Assembly (NCBI RefSeq): GCF_024679095.1
Contig: NC_066522.1
Location: 15,162,329-15,226,328 of the forward strand
Length of the DNA stretch: 64,000 nt
Direction: 5' to 3'
From: Eriocheir sinensis
Taxonomy: Eukaryota; Arthropoda; Malacostraca; Decapoda; Varunidae
The translations under genes were made by a program, and so were the position numbers. Below the pieces are notes generated by a model. The model ran no database searches. It was not told where the DNA came from and saw only the letters and a program-made list of their open reading frames with translations. This document shows positions 59,496 to 64,000 of the stretch, one piece after another. The stretch's first letter is position 1; every line of letters starts with the position of its first letter.

Positions 59496-59539
<44 letters not shown>

Positions 59540-59574
59540 CTGTGTTCTGTGGTCAGTGTTACTTATTTTCTTCG

Positions 59575-59608
<34 letters not shown>
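59496..59608. repeat. (CTA)n and (CA)n arrays
   Basis: CTA at 59496-59539 and CA at 59576-59608. Confidence 0.95.
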
Positions 59609-60017
59609 CGTCAGGCATTCAGGACTGCACGGGACCAATACAGGCCATGCAGACGACAGGTAGGTAGGTGGGTAGGTGGCCCTTAGGTATATCAGCGGGA
59701 AGGGTGCGATCACGTCTCGTCCACGACTCACTGTCATATAAGTCTGCGAGGGTGGTGATGGCGCCGTGCTCGTGCGGTCGTGTTACCGGGACGCAGAGGA
59801 AATATTGTACTGCGCCTGCTGGCCGAAATAGCGGGGAAAGTGTCGCGGAAACTTTCTCGTTGCGGAAAAATGCGAAAAAAATTGAAAAGTTACCCCGCTA
59901 GTGAGGTTTCCGCGGACACCGAGACGTATGGGGAGCTTACCTGTACGACCGCCTTTGTGTTTGGGATTAGAGAAGAAAGGAAGGTAAATGGGAGGGTTGT
60001 CTTACACATACACGCGG

Positions 60018-60019
<2 letters not shown>

Positions 60020-60090
<71 letters not shown>

Positions 60091-60125
60091 GCACACACAT
60101 ACACACACACACACGCACACGCATA
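60020..60125. repeat. (AC)n microsatellite
   Basis: About 68 bp of AC, then AC with AT and GC interruptions. Confidence 0.97.
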
Positions 60126-60438
60126 CGCAAACATAGATAGACAAATAGGTGGAGAGAGAATACATTTATATACATTTTTTCACATTTCTACCCCAGTTTC
60201 TGATAGTGCGGAGGAGTTAAAAAATAATTTGATTCACACACTCCCACACACGTAAATTGACGGAACAGATGCAATACGTAAGCCGAACGTGACGAAAGCC
60301 AAAAAAAAAAAAAAAGGAAATAATAGAGGCTTCGATTGCATAACTAGATTCAAGCTCTGTTTCCTCACCACTTACACGCCCTGTTCAATTCCCTTCATGT
60401 CGTGTGGGTGTTTGTGTGTGTTTTTGAATGTGTGTGTT

Positions 60439-60445
<7 letters not shown>

Positions 60446-60504
<59 letters not shown>
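60446..60504. repeat. (TG)n microsatellite
   Basis: About 59 bp of TG. Confidence 0.97.
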
Positions 60505-60505
<1 letters not shown>

Positions 60506-61083
60506 TGCAATAACGACAAGTGCTTTATTGTATTTCATTTTGTATATTTTGTCATTCCTCTCTGTCTCTCTCTATTCATCTATCTATTTATCTATCTATC
60601 TATCTCTTTCTCTTATTCCCTCTCGTGCTTTCAAGGTGTCTCTTTCCTTGTGTGTAGAGATTTATTTTTGTTTTGTTTTTGCTGTTGTTGTTGTTTTATT
60701 ATTGTTGTTGTTTTATCTCTGTCTCGTTCCATTCCGTTTCGCTCTGTTCCGTATGGCAAGCAAGGGGAGGCAAGGCAAGGCAAGGCAAAGCAATATAATT
60801 CGAATCATTTGTATTCCTTGGCGTTCAGTGCGTTATGCTCGGCGCTGGTGGTGGTGGTGGTGGGGGTGGTGGGGGGGTGTTGGATAGCATGTGTTGAAAA
60901 TGGTTTAGCTTTTCTTTATGCTACCCCTCCACTATTTTTTTTTGTCTGTGTCTTTCTGTTTGTCTTCGTCTGTGTGTCTGTCTGTCTGTCTGTCTTTCTA
61001 CTGACCTGTATGTTTGTTTGTCTGCCTGCCTGTTTGTCTGTCTCTGTCTGCCTGTATAATGTATGTCTGTGTCTGTGTGTTAC

Positions 61084-61314
<231 letters not shown>

Positions 61315-61842
61315 ATCCTTTCCTCACCCCCTCTCCGCTTACCCCCAACACCTCCTCTTCCACACCTCCATCTCCTCCTCCTCCTCTTCGTCATTAATAT
61401 TAGCGTCACGCCAAGGTGTCGCCGGTCGCCCCGCCAGGTGTTCACGCTTTCAGGAAGGAATGTTCAGAGTTAGGGAGTCTCCATGATTTTTGCGCCCCGC
61501 GGCCCCAAGAAGTTGCCGCTCGTTAATTCCGTATGTGTCTTGTTTATCCGGGAAGTTTTTGTGTATCGTGGAAGCCGAAGTCTGCTGCGGCGCGGCGGCG
61601 AGGGGGTTCGAGTTTGTGTTTATATCCGAAGTTCCATGTTTATCCCGAGAGTTGTGTTGCTGTTTCCTCCAAGAACCTGTATGTTGCATGTGTACTGGTA
61701 ATGAGCACACACACTTACCCTCCTGCCTGCCTACCCACCTACCCTCACATTCACCTCCCTACCTGCCTGCTTGTCTGTTTCCTCGCCTGCCTGTCCGACG
61801 CCTTGCTTGCCCTGCTGCTGTTTTGAAATATAAATGATGACA

Positions 61843-61844
<2 letters not shown>

Positions 61845-61895
<51 letters not shown>
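61845..61895. repeat. (GT)n microsatellite
   Basis: About 50 bp of GT. Confidence 0.97.
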
Positions 61896-61899
<4 letters not shown>

Positions 61900-62019
61900 A
61901 GGGAGTGGGGTTGTGCCAGGAGCTTCCATTAAAAAGATACGCAGAAACCATAAATAAGACGAAGAAAGTTTTAAATTGATTATCTTTCTGGCATTTTTTA
62001 GTTTTTTTTTTTTTCCGAG

Positions 62020-62335
62020 GGGCGAGTCCATAGCAGACATATATATCAGTCTTTGTTTTGCCTTAGAGCTGCCTCCTTTGATGCCTCCCCCCCCCAAAAA
62101 AAAAAAAAAAAAAACCAGGTGAGATTGCGTTAGTAGGTCTGGTATGTTAAGGTAAAGGCCAGAGCAGAACACGGAATTTGTTTTTACAGTTTCCTTTTAC
62201 AGTAGCAGTCCATAGCAGGCATTTATCTCAATCTTTATTTTGCCTAAGAGCTGCCTAAAAAAAAAACCTTGGTGAAGTTGGGTTAGTAGGTCCGGTATAT
62301 AAGTTAGTAGGAGCAGGACACGACACGACAACAAC
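62020..62335 (-). mobile_element. SINE-like repeat, two tandem copies (reverse orientation)
   Basis: GTCCATAGCAG starts at 62026 and 62208 (182 bp apart). Each copy has TTTTGCCT.AGAGCTGCCT, the reverse complement of the GGCAGCTCAAGGGCAA core with changes. Both end in GTTAGTAGGTC.GGTAT. Confidence 0.68.
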
Positions 62336-62683
62336 ACGACTGACGCAGGTGTCCACAATTTGTTTCACTTTGCCCGGGAAATAAATATTTCACCCGACAT
62401 TTCTTCATTTCACAATACGTTGCTGAAACACGGAACGCATCGCCAAGCCGCCGCGGACGCCACATAACAAAGGGCGCCTTGCCTCACCTCGTCCTCGGCT
62501 GGAAAGAGTTGATTATTTCGTTTCCTCGGTCCGCCTAAGCTTCAGCCCTTGACCTGTGGCGCAAAACACAGGTAAGTCTGAAAGCGTATTAGGTTAGTGA
62601 TTATGCAAAAAAGAAAGCGCGGTGGTAAATCACATCATTATAAGGTTATCAGGTCCCCAAGCACGTCCCTCCCGCCGCCCCCC

Positions 62684-62688
<5 letters not shown>

Positions 62689-62755
<67 letters not shown>

Positions 62756-62783
62756 ACTTTGTGTAATAAAAAAAAAAAAAAAA
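62689..62783. repeat. (CA)n with two poly-A runs
   Basis: CA to 62724, an A run to about 62751, then a second A run near 62768-62783. Confidence 0.95.
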
Positions 62784-63380
62784 ATAGACCACGGTGATAA
62801 TGGTTAACAAATGATGGAAGTCGTTCGTTAGTTTGTGCGTTTAAGTCTGACTTTATGCATTCGTATTTGTGTGGGGTGTTCTTTTTGGTGTGTGTGTGTT
62901 GGGGGGGGGGGGAGTAGGGGGGATCGCTGACTGTATGATTCTCTGCTCAGCTCATGATGACGATGATCTGTGTTCCATTAATAGCTGTGGAATCGAAGGT
63001 TTTGATTGGAAGACTTAGACCTAGACATGATTCGCACGAGGGTGAAGGACGTTAAGGTGAAGAGGCTGAGGAGAGCTTACACATCCATCCATGAGGTGTA
63101 TTTGTGGCCTGGGTAGTTAGATTGCCCCTCAGTCTATGTATGTATATATGTATGAATGCACGTATGTATGTATGTATGTCTGTATGTATATGTCTATCAA
63201 TATATATTTATTTACAGCCATTATTAAAGAGCAAGGCAAAAGCAAACTTGTGAGTGTTATATACAGCTAAAATATTCCTACCATCTCTCGTAGCTCGTGC
63301 TCACTGAACAAACTCTGGTGCCTGGCTGTTAGTCTCAAGAGTACGGAAGTTAATATAAAAAGCCTTCTGTCATTAGATAT

Positions 63381-63701
63381 TTTTTAACCATCCATTTTTG
63401 TAACCATTAATTTTTGTAACCATTAATTTTTGTAACCATCCATTTTTGTAACTATTAATTTTTGTAACCATTAATTTTTGTAACCATCCATTTTTGTAAC
63501 CATTAATTTTTGTAACCATTAATTTTTGTAACCATCCATTTTTGTAACTATTAATTTTTGTAACCATTAATTTTTGTAACCATCCATTTTTGTAACCATT
63601 TTTTTAACCATCCACTTTTGTAACCATTTTTGTAACCATCCACTTTTGTAACCATTTTTTTAACCATCCATTTTTGTAACCATCCACTTATGTAACCATC
63701 C
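63381..63701 (+). repeat. 16-bp minisatellite
   Basis: About 20 copies of TTTTTGTAACCAT(CC/TA)A with a higher-order 48-bp pattern (one CCA unit, two TAA units) in the left half. The reverse-strand frame over it is a 16-residue repeat peptide and not a gene. Confidence 0.96.
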
Positions 63702-64000
63702 TGTATTTGAATGACGATAATTAGGAGATTATTTAGTCTACATTTTTTTATAGTAACTGCTTGTATTGCTAACGTATCATATATTTATTGAAACATAGTA
63801 CCTCAATATTGTGACTTATGATTATTTTACACACGCTCTTCTTTTTCTATTCTTTTCCTATTTTCTTTTTGGTTCAGTCATTTTTTATATCGTTGGTTCA
63901 TGGCACTCTTTGAAACGAGGTGCAAACGTATAGAGAGGCATTAATATTGTTACTTTCTATATCATCATACACACGTCCTTATCCTCTTCCCATTTTCTAT

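Noticed and set aside
59930..59970. Good-looking minus-strand donor (TACAG|gtaagc) that might end an upstream exon
   Set aside because: The preceding sequence has no Ig motif, no clear acceptor and no signal-peptide-like frame.
62560..62585. Plus-strand donor-like site (CACAG|gtaagt)
   Set aside because: Wrong strand for the host gene and no coding sequence upstream; likely chance.
63373..63567. 64-aa frame with NGYKNGWLQKL repeats
   Set aside because: Product of the 16-bp minisatellite, with no start context or conservation evidence.

Overview
The window looks like intronic, repeat-saturated DNA from an arthropod genome, most likely a decapod crustacean (a brachyuran crab would fit). The reasons are very dense (GA)n/(CA)n microsatellites, split exons with GT-AG introns, CR1-like LINEs, a TTAGG-type interstitial telomere repeat, and a dispersed short repeat with core GGCAGCTCAAGGGCAA. 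There is no sign of bacterial gene organisation. The species call is an inference from sequence character.

One host gene is visible, on the minus strand. Ten exons between 47943 and 2881 join without any frame break (1746 coding bases, 582 codons) and encode the second half of one Ig domain followed by five complete Ig domains. The order and motifs match the nephrin / Sticks-and-stones / Hibris family of cell-adhesion receptors: PGYPRY and YQCQVG in Ig1, PPDPPSITGY at the start of Ig3, and NPPANLTW in Ig4. In transcription order the exons are 47943-47764 (Ig1, C half), 37783-37631 and 31456-31277 (Ig2), 25706-25368 (Ig3), 24887-24768 and 22067-21882 (Ig4), 21247-21136 and 16813-16638 (Ig5), 13131-12945 and 2993-2881 (Ig6). 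The signal peptide and first half of Ig1 must lie beyond position 64000. Later Ig domains, FN3, transmembrane segment and cytoplasmic tail must lie before position 1. The whole window is therefore probably the body of one gene longer than 64 kb.

The introns carry two CR1-like non-LTR retrotransposons. One is nearly complete on the plus strand at about 33.1-37.1 kb: ORF1 has a zinc-knuckle-like start and an SGNH esterase domain, and ORF2 has endonuclease and reverse transcriptase with two single-base frameshifts. The other is a 5'-truncated, frameshifted copy on the minus strand at 4.19-5.33 kb. There is also a SINE-like dispersed repeat in both orientations, three pairs of other dispersed repeats, about twenty dinucleotide arrays (up to 213 bp), trinucleotide arrays, and many local tandem duplications with monomers of roughly 100-180 bp.

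Region by region: 1-12.9 kb holds GA arrays, the last visible exon, the truncated LINE, degenerate minisatellites and a purine-rich (AAGGC/AAGGG) block. 12.9-25.7 kb is the exon-dense part (Ig3-Ig6). 25.7-37.8 kb holds long GA arrays, the Ig2 exons and the LINE. 37.8-47.9 kb is a 10-kb intron with several satellite-like arrays. 47.9-64 kb is intronic or 5' sequence with minisatellites, the TTAGG block and further dispersed repeats. No tRNA, rRNA, CRISPR or bacterial-type element was recognised.
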